In this document: positions 7,409 to 15,877 of the stretch, piece after piece
How positions within the stretch are numbered: position 1 is the stretch's first letter
Layout: the number at the start of each line of letters is the position of its first letter
Assembly: GCF_900113225.1 (NCBI RefSeq)
Contig: NZ_FOZE01000003.1
Coordinates: 1 to 64,000, forward strand
Length of the DNA stretch: 64,000 bases
Direction of reading: 5' to 3'
Source of the DNA: Mitsuaria sp. PDC51
Lineage (GTDB): Bacteria; Pseudomonadota; Gammaproteobacteria; Burkholderiales; Burkholderiaceae_C
Made by a program: the position numbers and the translations under genes
The notes under the pieces: model-generated
What the model saw: only the letters and a program-made list of their open reading frames with translations
Databases searched by the model: none
Told to the model about the DNA's origin: nothing

Positions 7409-9028
7409 ATGACGATGACAGCAGCTGTTCCGACCGGTGCCGCGCAGACGCCGGTGGTGATCGTGGGTGCCGGCCTGGCCGGACTGACCGTGGCGCTGCA
7501 CCTGGCCGATCGGGTGCCGGTGATCGTCCTGGCGAAGCGGGAGCTCAACGAGGCCGCCACGGCCTGGGCCCAGGGCGGCATCGTCGGCGTGCTCGGGTCC
7601 GACGACAGCATCGAGAGCCACGTCCGCGACACGCAGGACGCGGGCGCCGGCCTGGTCGACGAGGCCACCGCCCGCTTCATCGCCGAACGCAGCGCCGACG
7701 CCGTCGGCTGGCTGGTCGAGCAGGGCGTCCCGTTCACCCCCGACGAGCAGGGCCCGCTGGGCCTGCACCTGACCCGCGAGGGCGGCCACGCCGTGCGCCG
7801 CATCGCCCACGCCGCCGACGCGACCGGCAAGGCCATCCACGACGCGCTGCTGGCCAAGGCCGCGGCCCATCCCAACATCGAGCTGCGCCAGCGCTGGATG
7901 GCGCTGGACCTGATCACCTCGCGCCATGTGCAGCGCGAGGAGCCGTCACGCTGCTACGGCATCTACGCGCTCGACATGGACGCGCAGCGCGTGGACGCGA
8001 TCGCCGCCCGCGCCGTGGTGATGGCCACCGGCGGCGCCGGCAAGGTCTATCGCTACACGACCAATCCGGACACCTCCACCGGCGACGGCATCGCCATGGC
8101 CTGGCGAGCGGGCTGCCGCATCGCCAACATGGAGTTCATCCAGTTCCACCCGACCTGCCTCTACCACCCGCAGGAACGCAGCTTCCTGATCACCGAGGCG
8201 CTGCGCGGCGAGGGTGGTCATCTCAAGCTGCCGGACGGCACCCGCTTCATGGCGGCGCATGACGAACGCCTGGAGCTCGCGCCGCGCGACGTCGTCGCCC
8301 GGGCGATCGACTTCGAGATGAAGAAGCACGGCCTGGACCACGTCTGGCTGGACGCCACCCACCTGGGCGAGGCCTTCCTCAAGGAACATTTCCCGACCAT
8401 CCACGCGCGCTGCCTGGCGCTGGGCATCGACATCGCGCGCCAGCCCATCCCGGTCGTGCCGGCCGTGCACTTCACCTGCGGTGGCGTCGTGTCCGACCTG
8501 CAGGGCCGCGCCGACCTGCCCGGCCTGTATGCCGTCGGCGAGACCGCCCACACCGGCCTGCACGGCGCCAACCGGCTGGCGAGCAACTCGCTGCTGGAGT
8601 GCGTCGTGCTCGGCCGCGGGTGCGCCGCCGACATCCTGTCGCAGCCAGAGCTCGACCCCGCGCCGCTGCCCGCCTGGGACGAGAGCCAGGTCGAGGATGC
8701 GGACGAGCAGGTGGTCATCGCCCACAACTGGGACGAGCTGCGGCTGCTGATGTGGAACTACGTCGGCATCGTGCGCACGACCAAGCGGCTGCAGCGGGCG
8801 CTGCACCGCATCGACCTGCTGCGCGCGGAGATCGACGACTACTACGCCAACTTCCGCGTCAGCCGCGACCTGCTGGAGCTGCGCAACCTGGTCGATTGCG
8901 CGGAGCTGATCGTGCGCTCGGCCCTGCTGCGGCATGAAAGCCGCGGGCTGCACTACAGCCGCGACTATCCGCGCACGCTGCCCGCCAGCCTGCCCACCGT
9001 GCTGGTGCGCAACGGCAACACGCGCTGA
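7409..9028 (+). CDS. nadB: L-aspartate oxidase
   Basis: This 539-residue enzyme oxidises L-aspartate to iminoaspartate, the first step of de novo NAD synthesis. The FAD-binding GAGLAGL motif lies at residues 20-26. The flavoprotein active-site segments are present (THTREGGHAVRR-like at HLTREGGHAVRRI, EFIQFHPTCLY, VVPAVHFTCGG, GLYAVGETAHTGLHGANRLASNSLLE), and the C-terminal helical domain has typical length. Two ATGs lie 6 bases apart (7409, 7415); either could serve. The partner enzyme gene nadA is nearby on the opposite strand (9594-10700). It acts in the cytosol. Confidence 0.96.
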   Translation: MTMTAAVPTGAAQTPVVIVGAGLAGLTVALHLADRVPVIVLAKRELNEAATAWAQGGIVGVLGSDDSIESHVRDTQDAGAGLVDEATARFIAERSADAVGWLVEQGVPFTPDEQGPLGLHLTREGGHAVRRIAHAADATGKAIHDALLAKAAAHPNIELRQRWMALDLITSRHVQREEPSRCYGIYALDMDAQRVDAIAARAVVMATGGAGKVYRYTTNPDTSTGDGIAMAWRAGCRIANMEFIQFHPTCLYHPQERSFLITEALRGEGGHLKLPDGTRFMAAHDERLELAPRDVVARAIDFEMKKHGLDHVWLDATHLGEAFLKEHFPTIHARCLALGIDIARQPIPVVPAVHFTCGGVVSDLQGRADLPGLYAVGETAHTGLHGANRLASNSLLECVVLGRGCAADILSQPELDPAPLPAWDESQVEDADEQVVIAHNWDELRLLMWNYVGIVRTTKRLQRALHRIDLLRAEIDDYYANFRVSRDLLELRNLVDCAELIVRSALLRHESRGLHYSRDYPRTLPASLPTVLVRNGNTR

Positions 9029-9046
9029 GCGGGGCGGGCGCCTGGC

Positions 9047-9334
9047 CTAGCGCTGTCTCGCCCGCAGCGCGCTGCGCGACTGCACGAATTCGAAGGCGTG
9101 GGCGACCGCTTCCTTGATCGCGGCGTCGACGTCGTGGCGTTCCTGCTCGGTCAGGTAGAACGAGTAGTCGACCGCATGGCGGATGTAGCGCGGCGGCAGG
9201 CGGTTGAGCGCGACGCAGGCGACATCGGCCAGCAGCTCGGGCTCGCGGTGGATCTCGGGATACTGCGGCGCGGATTCCATCACCGCGGCGAACACTTCGC
9301 GTTCGTGGTGGTTGTAGAGCGAGGTGAAGTCCAT
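9047..9334 (-). CDS. ComFB-like late competence family protein
   Basis: A 95-residue protein starting MDFTSLYNHHEREVFAAVME. The conserved ComFB-type core (LLADVACVALNRLPPRYIRH) is followed by VDYSFYLTEQER and an alpha-helical C-terminus. Longer in-frame starts upstream add low-complexity Pro/Ala sequence and were rejected. The family name comes from the Bacillus competence operon gene comFB, and family members are compact helical proteins of roughly this size; in proteobacteria the role is not settled. It converges with nadB (18 bp apart) and is followed upstream by a repeat element. No competence genes are adjacent. Confidence 0.8.
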   Translation of the reverse strand: MDFTSLYNHHEREVFAAVMESAPQYPEIHREPELLADVACVALNRLPPRYIRHAVDYSFYLTEQERHDVDAAIKEAVAHAFEFVQSRSALRARQR

Positions 9335-9478
9335 GGGCGCGTCCTGCGGAGTGGCCGGGTTGGCCGGGATGACCGGGGATGGAGCGCAGCATCGCGCGCT
9401 CCGGCGCAAATGAAAAGCCCCCCGGCGACCCTCGTTCGTGTGGGGCGTGAGGTTGGCATCGCGGTCCTGCGGCGAACC

Positions 9479-9580
9479 CCCTCACCCTCACCCTCGCCCT
9501 CTCCCCCTTCGGGGGCGAGGGGATGACCGGGCGGTATGACTCCCTCGCCCCGCGTGCGGGGAGAGGGTGGGGGTGAGGGG
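9479..9580. repeat. REP-like GC-rich inverted repeat
   Basis: CCCTCACCCTCACCCTCGCC and GGGGAGAGGGTGGGGGTGAG are complementary arms around a centre containing two smaller hairpins (CTCCCCCTTCGGGGGCGAG and CCTCGCCCCGCGTGCGGGGAG). Elements of this CCCTCxCCC...GGGxGAGGG type are dispersed in many proteobacterial genomes. Here it lies between nadA and the comFB-like gene, where it can end nadA transcription. Confidence 0.7.
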
Positions 9581-9593
9581 TCTTGCGCCGCCC

Positions 9594-10700
9594 TCAGGCG
9601 GCGCCGATGCCCGGCACCAGCGCACCGGCCGCCTGGCGGGCCTTGAGCTGAGCGGTGAAGTCCAGCATGCGGTCGATGCACCCCAGCGCCTGCGAGCGGA
9701 TCGGCTCCTCGACGAAGATCTCCCCGCTGCCGTGCTCCAGGCAATCGACCAGGCCCTGCAGCCCATTCATCGCCATCCACGGACAGTGCGCGCAACTCTT
9801 GCAGGTCGCGCTGTTGCCCGCCGTCGGCGCCTCGATCAACACCTTGCCCGGTGCCAGCTGGCGCATCGCATGCAGGATGCCGTTGTCGGTCGCGACGACA
9901 TACTCGCGCGCGCTGCCCTCGACCACCGCCTTGATCAGCGCCGAGGTCGAGCCCACCACGTCCGCCTGCGCCACCACCGAGGCCGGCGACTCCGGATGGA
10001 CCAGGATCATCGCGTCCGGATGCTGCTCGCGCAGCAGCTCCAGCTCCAGGCCCTTGAACTCGTCATGCACGATGCAGGCGCCGTTCCACATCAGCATGTC
10101 GGCGCCGGTCTGATCCTGGATGTAGCGGCCCAGGTGGCGGTCCGGCGCCCACAGGATCTTCTCCCCGCGGGCCTTGAGCTCGCTGACGATCTCCAGCGCG
10201 CAGGAGCTGGTGACCATCCAGTCCGCGCGCGCCTTCACCGCGGCGCTGGTGTTGGCGTAGACGACCACGGTGCGGTCGGGATGGGCGTCGCAGAACGCCG
10301 CGAAGTCCTCGGCCGGGCAGCCCAGGTCCAGCGAGCAGGTGGCGTCCAGGTCGGGCATCAGCACGCGCTTCTCGGGGCTGAGGATCTTGGCGCTCTCGCC
10401 CATGAACTTCACGCCGGCGACGACCAGCGTCCGCGCCGCGTGATCGCGGCCGAAGCGGGCCATTTCCAGCGAATCGGACACGATGCCGCCGGTCTCCCGG
10501 GCGAGGTCCTGCAGGTCGCCGTCCACGTAGTAGTGCGCCACCAGCACGGCGCCCTTGGCCTTGAGCAGCTCGGCGGCGCGGGCCTTCAGTTGCTGGCGCT
10601 GGCTGGGCGTCAGCGGCGCCGGCACCTTGGCCCAGGCATGGGCGGTGCAGGTGGCGCCTTGTGCGTCCTGGCGGGCGAAGTCGTAAAGAACCTGTTCCAT
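9594..10700 (-). CDS. nadA: Quinolinate synthase A
   Basis: This 368-residue enzyme condenses iminoaspartate with dihydroxyacetone phosphate to quinolinate, the step after NadB. It carries the expected [4Fe-4S] cysteines: Cys122 ([10 protein letters not shown]), Cys209 ([11 protein letters not shown]) and the C-terminal CKSCAHCPW cluster region (300-306). Substrate motifs [25 protein letters not shown] and HPESPASV are intact. Size matches the family. It is transcribed away from the AraC gene and toward the comFB-like gene, separated by a REP-like element. No nadC lies in the window. Confidence 0.96.
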   Translation of the reverse strand: MEQVLYDFARQDAQGATCTAHAWAKVPAPLTPSQRQQLKARAAELLKAKGAVLVAHYYVDGDLQDLARETGGIVSDSLEMARFGRDHAARTLVVAGVKFMGESAKILSPEKRVLMPDLDATCSLDLGCPAEDFAAFCDAHPDRTVVVYANTSAAVKARADWMVTSSCALEIVSELKARGEKILWAPDRHLGRYIQDQTGADMLMWNGACIVHDEFKGLELELLREQHPDAMILVHPESPASVVAQADVVGSTSALIKAVVEGSAREYVVATDNGILHAMRQLAPGKVLIEAPTAGNSATCKSCAHCPWMAMNGLQGLVDCLEHGSGEIFVEEPIRSQALGCIDRMLDFTAQLKARQAAGALVPGIGAA

Positions 10701-10712
10701 AGGGCCGGAATT

Positions 10713-11654
10713 CTAGGTGTGACCGAAAAACCGGCTCGGCGGCATGCCGACCGTGCGGGTGACCATCGCGGTGAAGGCGCTGGCGCTGGCATAACCCAGC
10801 TCCGCGGCGATCACCTGCATCGGCTTGCGACGCGCGGCCAAGCGCAAGGCCTCGGCCAGCAGCGCCTGCTGCCTCCACTGGGCGTAGCTGCTGCCCAGCT
10901 CCTGCCGGAACAGCCGCGACACGGTGCGCGCGCTCGCGCCGACCTCGGCCGCCCAGTCGTCCAGGCTGGCATGGCGCATGGGCTCGGCCAGCACCGCCTC
11001 GCACAGCCGGCGCAGGCGCTTGTCGGTCGGCAGCGCGACCCCCAGCTGCAGCGTCGGCGCGCGGCGCAGTTCGTCCAGGATCAACTGGCCGATCCAGGCC
11101 TCGCGATCGGCGACGGCGTCGCCCGGCTCGACCTCGTCCCGGGCCATCTGCACCGCCAGTTCCCGCAGCAGCGGCGAGACCTCCAGCACGCGGTTCGAGG
11201 CCCAGGCCGCGGCGTCCGCCGGCGGGTTCAGCAGGTAGAGCGTGCGCAGCTCGCAGCGCTCGACCGCCGTCACCGCATGGACCACGCCGGCCGGGATCCA
11301 GACCCCGCGCGACGGCGGCACCAGGAAGGTGGCGCGGTCGGTGCTGACGCGCACGACGCCGGTCACCGAGAAGACGAACTGGCCCCAGGTGTGGAAGTGC
11401 GCCTGGATGTCCATGTGCCCGTCCAGGCTGCGCGACTTGGCGCGCACCGGGCGCTCGGCGCTGGGCGCGTAGCGGCGGGGATCGAGCGGCGGCAGGCTGG
11501 TGCGGCCCGGGGCCTCGGGCAGCGGCGCCCGGGAGGCCCGGGACGCGTGGGGCGCGCGGGCCGCTCCGACGACGCCCGAAGGGCTGCCCCCAAGGGACGG
11601 ACGGGATCGCGCCGAGGGGGCAGGGGGGGCGACGGCGGGGCGGGAGGGGTTCAT
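10713..11654 (-). CDS. AraC family regulator with cupin sensor domain
   Basis: A 313-residue regulator. A Pro/Ala/Arg-rich disordered extension (1-60) precedes a cupin-type sensor (HFHTWGQFVFSVTGVVRVST, WIPAGVVHAVTAV). The C-terminal AraC DNA-binding domain has two helix-turn-helix units (SLDDWAAEVGASARTVSRLF, PMQVIAAELGYASASAFTAM). Overall architecture resembles NimR/YeaM-type regulators. It is divergent from the MFS transporter at 11724 (69 bp between starts), so control of that exporter is likely. The true start may be downstream, since the disordered N-terminus is atypical. Confidence 0.85.
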   Translation of the reverse strand: MNPSRPAVAPPAPSARSRPSLGGSPSGVVGAARAPHASRASRAPLPEAPGRTSLPPLDPRRYAPSAERPVRAKSRSLDGHMDIQAHFHTWGQFVFSVTGVVRVSTDRATFLVPPSRGVWIPAGVVHAVTAVERCELRTLYLLNPPADAAAWASNRVLEVSPLLRELAVQMARDEVEPGDAVADREAWIGQLILDELRRAPTLQLGVALPTDKRLRRLCEAVLAEPMRHASLDDWAAEVGASARTVSRLFRQELGSSYAQWRQQALLAEALRLAARRKPMQVIAAELGYASASAFTAMVTRTVGMPPSRFFGHT

Positions 11655-11723
11655 GGCGGAAACTCGACAGAACTTGGCCGGCTATCGTAATTCCGTCGTG
11701 AAGGCCCTGTCACCATTTCGCCC

Positions 11724-12980
11724 ATGAATTCCGCCACCACCACCGCCACCGCGGCCACGCTCCCGTCGCTGAGCCCCGCGCAGAGCGCAAAGCGAGACAT
11801 CCAGACCATCAGCCTGATCGGCTTGGCGCACGGCACCTCCCACTTCTTCCACATGCTGCTGCCGCCGCTGTTCCCGGTGTTCATGCGGGAATTCGGCCTG
11901 AGCTACTCCGAGCTGGGGCTGCTGGTGACGATCTTCTTCGTGATCTCCGGCGTGGGGCAGGCGCTGTCGGGCTTCCTGGTGGACAAGACCGGCGCCCGGC
12001 CGGTGCTGTTCGTCGCGCTGGGCTGCTTCGTGCTGGCCTCGCTGGCGGCGGGGACGGCGCAGGGCTTCGCCGGGCTGGCGCTGGCCGCCGCGCTCGCCGG
12101 CCTGGGCAATTCGCCCTTCCACCCGGTGGACTTCACCATCCTCAACAAGCGGGTGTCGCAGCAGCGGCTGGGCCATGCGTTCTCGGTGCACGGCATCACC
12201 GGCAACCTCGGCTGGGCGGTCGCGCCGGTGCTGCTGATCTCGATGCACGAGGCGACCGGCCAATGGCGGCTCGGCTACGCCGCGACGGCGGCCTGGGCGC
12301 TGTTCGTGATCGCCCTGCTGGCGTTCAAGCGCGACGCGATCGACGACAGCCAGGGCGCCTGGGGCCATGAGAAGGCCGGCGCGGCCAAGGCGCCGGTCGA
12401 CGAGCATCCGATGGCCTTCCTGAAGCTGCCGTCGGTGTGGCTGTGCTTCTCGTTCTTCTTCTTCACGACCTCGGCGCTGAGCGCGATCCAGAGCTTCGCC
12501 TCGCCGGCGCTGTCGGCGATGTACGGCGTGAGCCTGGCCAGCACCGCCTTCGTGGTGACCGGCTACATGCTGGCGGGCGCGGCGGGGATGATCGTCGGCG
12601 GCTTCCTGGTGGCGAAGTCGCAGAACCTGGAGCGCAACATCGCCGGCGCGATGTTCGCCGCCGCCGCGCTGCTGGCGCTGACCGCCACCGGCTGGCTGCC
12701 CGCGACGGCGGCGCTGATCGCGGCGGCGACGGCCGGTTTCGGCACCGGCCTGGCGGGCCCGTCGCGCGACATGCTGATCAAGCGCGCCGCGCCCCCGGGC
12801 GCGACGGGACGCGTGTACGGCACCGTCTATTCGGGCCTGGATACCGGCTTCGCGGTGGCCGCGCCGATCTTCGGCGCGCTGATGGACCGCCACTGGAACA
12901 ACGCGGTCTTCTTCGGCGCCTCGCTGGCGCTGCTGCTGGGCGTCGGCGCGGCCAGCCTGGTCCGCAAGGGCCGCGGCTGA
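11724..12980 (+). CDS. MFS transporter, fosmidomycin-resistance-like
   Basis: A 418-residue inner-membrane protein with 12 predicted helices. The N-terminal signature GLAHGTSHFFHMLLPPLFPVF matches Fsr-like major facilitator transporters. The motif-A loop is GFLVDKTGARPVL and a second Fsr-like segment is GNSPFHPVDFTILNKRV. A central cytoplasmic loop separates two six-helix bundles (about residue 200-230). It probably exports a small toxic compound in exchange for protons. The divergent AraC gene is the likely regulator. The substrate is not deducible. Confidence 0.85.
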   Translation: MNSATTTATAATLPSLSPAQSAKRDIQTISLIGLAHGTSHFFHMLLPPLFPVFMREFGLSYSELGLLVTIFFVISGVGQALSGFLVDKTGARPVLFVALGCFVLASLAAGTAQGFAGLALAAALAGLGNSPFHPVDFTILNKRVSQQRLGHAFSVHGITGNLGWAVAPVLLISMHEATGQWRLGYAATAAWALFVIALLAFKRDAIDDSQGAWGHEKAGAAKAPVDEHPMAFLKLPSVWLCFSFFFFTTSALSAIQSFASPALSAMYGVSLASTAFVVTGYMLAGAAGMIVGGFLVAKSQNLERNIAGAMFAAAALLALTATGWLPATAALIAAATAGFGTGLAGPSRDMLIKRAAPPGATGRVYGTVYSGLDTGFAVAAPIFGALMDRHWNNAVFFGASLALLLGVGAASLVRKGRG

Positions 12981-13111
12981 TCGCCCACGGATCAGCGCAG
13001 GCTAGGCAAGACCTGGCCCCGAACAGGGGCTTGCCCGGCGGTGTTCTACCCATAGTTGCCGCTCCCGAGGGCTTGACCGGGGCCGCGCCGCAACAGGGGA
13101 CGAACGCCGGC

Positions 13112-13139
13112 TTGCAATGGCGGGGCTGCTCGCTACAGT
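13112..13139 (+). promoter_or_regulatory. Putative promoter of a leaderless mRNA
   Basis: TTGCAA (13112-13117) and TACAGT (13134-13139) are spaced 16 bp. Transcription would begin near 13146, 2 bases before the ATG at 13148, and no Shine-Dalgarno sequence is present. Confidence 0.45.
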
Positions 13140-13147
13140 GGTCCGCC

Positions 13148-14872
13148 ATGGATCAGCATCGCACCGTCACCCGTCCCGCCGGTCACGTCCTCGTCGAGGC
13201 CCTGATCGAGCAAGGCATCACGGATGTCTTCGGCGTTCCTGGCGAGAGTTATCTCGCGGTCCTCGACGGCTTCCATGAGCATCGCGAGCGCATCCGCTTC
13301 GTGGCCTGCCGGCAGGAGGGCGGCGCCGCCTTCATGGCCGAGGCGCAGGGCAAGCTGACCGGCCGGCCCGGCATCTGCTTCGTGACGCGCGGCCCCGGCG
13401 CGACCAATGCCAGCATCGGCCTGCACACGGCCTTCCAGGATTCGACGCCGATGATCCTGTTCATCGGGCAGGTCGCCTCCGACCAGCGCGATCGCGAGGC
13501 CTTCCAGGAAGTCGATTACCGCCAGATGTTGGGCCCCGGCACGCTGGGCATGGCGAAATGGGTTGGCGAGGTGCAGGACCCGGCTCGCCTGCCCGAATAC
13601 GTCGCCCGCGCCTTCCACACCGCGATGCAGGGCCGCCCCGGACCGGTCGTGCTGGTGCTGCCCGAGGACATGCTCACGCAGCCCACCGATGCGCCGGTGC
13701 TGCCGCGCGCCAGGCCGGCGGTGGCCTGGCCCGCGCCGGCCGACCTGGTCGAGCTGCAGGCGCGGCTCGAGGCGGCGCAGCGGCCCTTCGTCATCGCCGG
13801 CGGCGGCGGCTGGACGCCGCAGGCCTGCGCCGCGCTGCAGGACTTCGCTCAGGCCTGGCAACTGCCCGTCGGCTGCGCCTTCCGCTTCCAGGACCTCTAC
13901 GACAACCGCGACCCGCTGTATGCGGGCGATGTCGGCATCGGCATCAATCCGGCGCTGGCCCGGCGCATCGCCGAGTCCGACCTGATCCTCGCGATCGGCC
14001 CGCGGCTGGGTGAGATGACCACCGGCGGCTACACGCTGCTGAAGGCGCCGCGCCCGGCGCAGCAGCTGGTCCACATCCATGCGGGCCCCGAGGAACTGGG
14101 CCGTGTCTACGCGGCCGACCAGATGATCCAGGCCAGCATGAGCGGCGCCGCGCTGGCCCTGCAGCAGCTGCGGCCGCCGGGCGGCCATGCGGAGCTGCCC
14201 TGGCTGGAGTGGACCCGCGAGGCCCGCGCCGACTACCAGCGCAACCAGCAGGCGCTGCCGGTGGGGCCGATGGACCTGGCGGAGGTGATGCACCTGCTGG
14301 ATCGCCTGCTGCCCGCCGAGACCATCTTCACCAACGGCGCCGGCAACTACAGCGGCTGGCTGCATCGCTTCCATCGCTACACCGCGCTGCATCAAGGGGG
14401 CCGCACGCAACTCGCGCCGACCAGCGGCGCGATGGGCTACGGCTTCCCGGCGGCGGTCGCCGCGGCGCTGCTGCAGCGCGAGCGCTGGGTCGTCAACATC
14501 GCCGGCGACGGCGATTTCCTGATGACCGGCCAGGAGATGTCGACCGCCATGGCCCAAGGGGCGCGCCGGCTGATCTGCGTCGTCGTCGACAACGGCAGCT
14601 ACGGCACGATCCGCATGCACCAGGAGCGCGAATACCCCGGCCGCGTCAGCGGCAGCGACCTGCACAACCCCGACTTCGCCGCCCTGGCCCGCGCCTACGG
14701 CTGGCAGGCCCACAGCGCCTCGCGCACCGAGGAGGTGGAACCCGCGCTGAGAGCGGCCATCGCCGCGCAGGTGCCGACGCTGCTCCACCTGAAGCTGTCG
14801 GTGGAGATCTCCACCAGCCGCGCCACGCTCAGCAGCATCCGGGAGGCGGCGATCAAGCGCCTGGGCCACTGA
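13148..14872 (+). CDS. Thiamine pyrophosphate-dependent enzyme, acetolactate synthase-like
   Basis: A 574-residue three-domain TPP enzyme. The catalytic Glu57 (ACRQEGGAAFMAEA) lies in the PYR domain, followed by GPGATNASIGLHTAFQDSTP. The central domain follows, then the PP domain with the TPP/Mg motif GDGDFLMTGQEM (about 452) and VVDNGSYGTIRMHQ. It resembles acetolactate synthase catalytic subunits, but no regulatory small subunit is adjacent, so glyoxylate carboligase-, sulfoacetaldehyde- or oxalyl-type activity cannot be excluded. A longer upstream frame is rejected because family similarity starts at this ATG. The S4 gene follows 14 bp downstream. Confidence 0.88.
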   Translation: MDQHRTVTRPAGHVLVEALIEQGITDVFGVPGESYLAVLDGFHEHRERIRFVACRQEGGAAFMAEAQGKLTGRPGICFVTRGPGATNASIGLHTAFQDSTPMILFIGQVASDQRDREAFQEVDYRQMLGPGTLGMAKWVGEVQDPARLPEYVARAFHTAMQGRPGPVVLVLPEDMLTQPTDAPVLPRARPAVAWPAPADLVELQARLEAAQRPFVIAGGGGWTPQACAALQDFAQAWQLPVGCAFRFQDLYDNRDPLYAGDVGIGINPALARRIAESDLILAIGPRLGEMTTGGYTLLKAPRPAQQLVHIHAGPEELGRVYAADQMIQASMSGAALALQQLRPPGGHAELPWLEWTREARADYQRNQQALPVGPMDLAEVMHLLDRLLPAETIFTNGAGNYSGWLHRFHRYTALHQGGRTQLAPTSGAMGYGFPAAVAAALLQRERWVVNIAGDGDFLMTGQEMSTAMAQGARRLICVVVDNGSYGTIRMHQEREYPGRVSGSDLHNPDFAALARAYGWQAHSASRTEEVEPALRAAIAAQVPTLLHLKLSVEISTSRATLSSIREAAIKRLGH

Positions 14873-14886
14873 CGGAGAATGCACGG

Positions 14887-15114
14887 ATGTCCGCATCCGC
14901 CATCCCCTTCGCCCTGCGCGGCGACTTCATCGAACTCGACAAGCTGCTCAAGGCCACCGCGCTGACCGGCAGCGGCGGCGAGGCCCGGCACTTCATCGCC
15001 GAGGGCCAGGTCCGCGTCGACGGCCAGGTCGAGCTGCGCAAGACCGCCAAGATCCGTGCCGGCCAGGTGGTCGAGTTCAACGGCCAGCGCGTCGAGGTGT
15101 TGCCGCCCGCCTGA
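14887..15114 (+). CDS. S4 domain RNA-binding protein (YbcJ-like)
   Basis: A 75-residue protein consisting almost wholly of one S4 domain (FIELDKLLKATALTGSGGEA, RHFIAEGQVRVDGQVELRKT, KIRAGQVVEFNGQRV). S4 modules bind structured RNA, and YbcJ-type proteins are linked to ribosome or RNA metabolism. It starts 14 bp after the TPP-enzyme stop with a GGAGAAT-type ribosome site, so the two are probably cotranscribed, though no functional link is evident. Confidence 0.88.
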   Translation: MSASAIPFALRGDFIELDKLLKATALTGSGGEARHFIAEGQVRVDGQVELRKTAKIRAGQVVEFNGQRVEVLPPA

Positions 15115-15237
15115 GCCTGAGCCGGAGCGAGACCGCGCGCCCGCCTGATGACGACCGCGACGAGCCGGCGTTGAAGACCGCGCCGATGATCGCCCCAATG
15201 ACCGCATCGATGATCGAACCCTTCCAGGAGTGACCCG

Positions 15238-15774
15238 ATGACCAGCCCCAGCGCTTCCAGCCGTGCCGCAATCCGTTTCTCCACCTGCGACCTCTGCGAC
15301 TCGCTGAAGTCGGACAGCAGTGGCGCCACCCGTTGGCTGCCCGGCAGCCTGTACCGCAGCTACGGCGGACAGGCGCGTTTCGCCGGGCCGGTGGCGACGG
15401 TGCGCTGCCTGGACGACAACACGCCGGTGAAGGCGGCCGTCGAGAGCTTCGGGGCCGGCCGCGTGCTGGTGGTCGATGGCGGCGCGTCGCTGCGGCGCGC
15501 GCTGCTGGGCGGGAACCTGGCCGCCAGCGCCGCGAAGAACGGCTGGGCCGGCGTGCTGGTGCATGGCGCGGTACGTGACCTCGAGGAACTGCGCGCAGCG
15601 GCCGTGGGCATCTTCGCGCTCGGCCATGTTCCGATGCCCACCGAGCGCCGCGAGCCGGGGCTCGCCGACCTGCCGGTGCAAATCGAGGGCATGTGGATCC
15701 GTCCAGGCGACTGGCTCTACGCCGACGAGGACGGCGTCGTCATCACGCCCAGCGCGGTGCATCCGGCCGGCTGA
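15238..15774 (+). CDS. RraA-like protein / HMG aldolase family
   Basis: A 178-residue member of the RraA family, which includes the RNase E inhibitor RraA and class II 4-hydroxy-4-methyl-2-oxoglutarate/oxaloacetate aldolases. Motifs are STCDLCDS at the N-terminus, VLVVDGGASLRRALLGGNLA, and GVLVHGAVRDLEEL, whose Arg-Asp pair is associated with aldolase metal and substrate binding. The C-terminus reads GDWLYADEDGVVI. An AGGAGTGA ribosome site precedes the start. Presence of the Arg-Asp pair allows aldolase activity; which role applies cannot be told from sequence. Confidence 0.88.
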   Translation: MTSPSASSRAAIRFSTCDLCDSLKSDSSGATRWLPGSLYRSYGGQARFAGPVATVRCLDDNTPVKAAVESFGAGRVLVVDGGASLRRALLGGNLAASAAKNGWAGVLVHGAVRDLEELRAAAVGIFALGHVPMPTERREPGLADLPVQIEGMWIRPGDWLYADEDGVVITPSAVHPAG

Positions 15775-15877
15775 GCGACCCGCGACCGCGGCGTCCTCAG
15801 CGACTGCAACGACTGCTACGGCCGTTACGGCTGCTGTGATCGGGGCAACCCCGGCGACTGGTGCACCTGCCGCCGGC

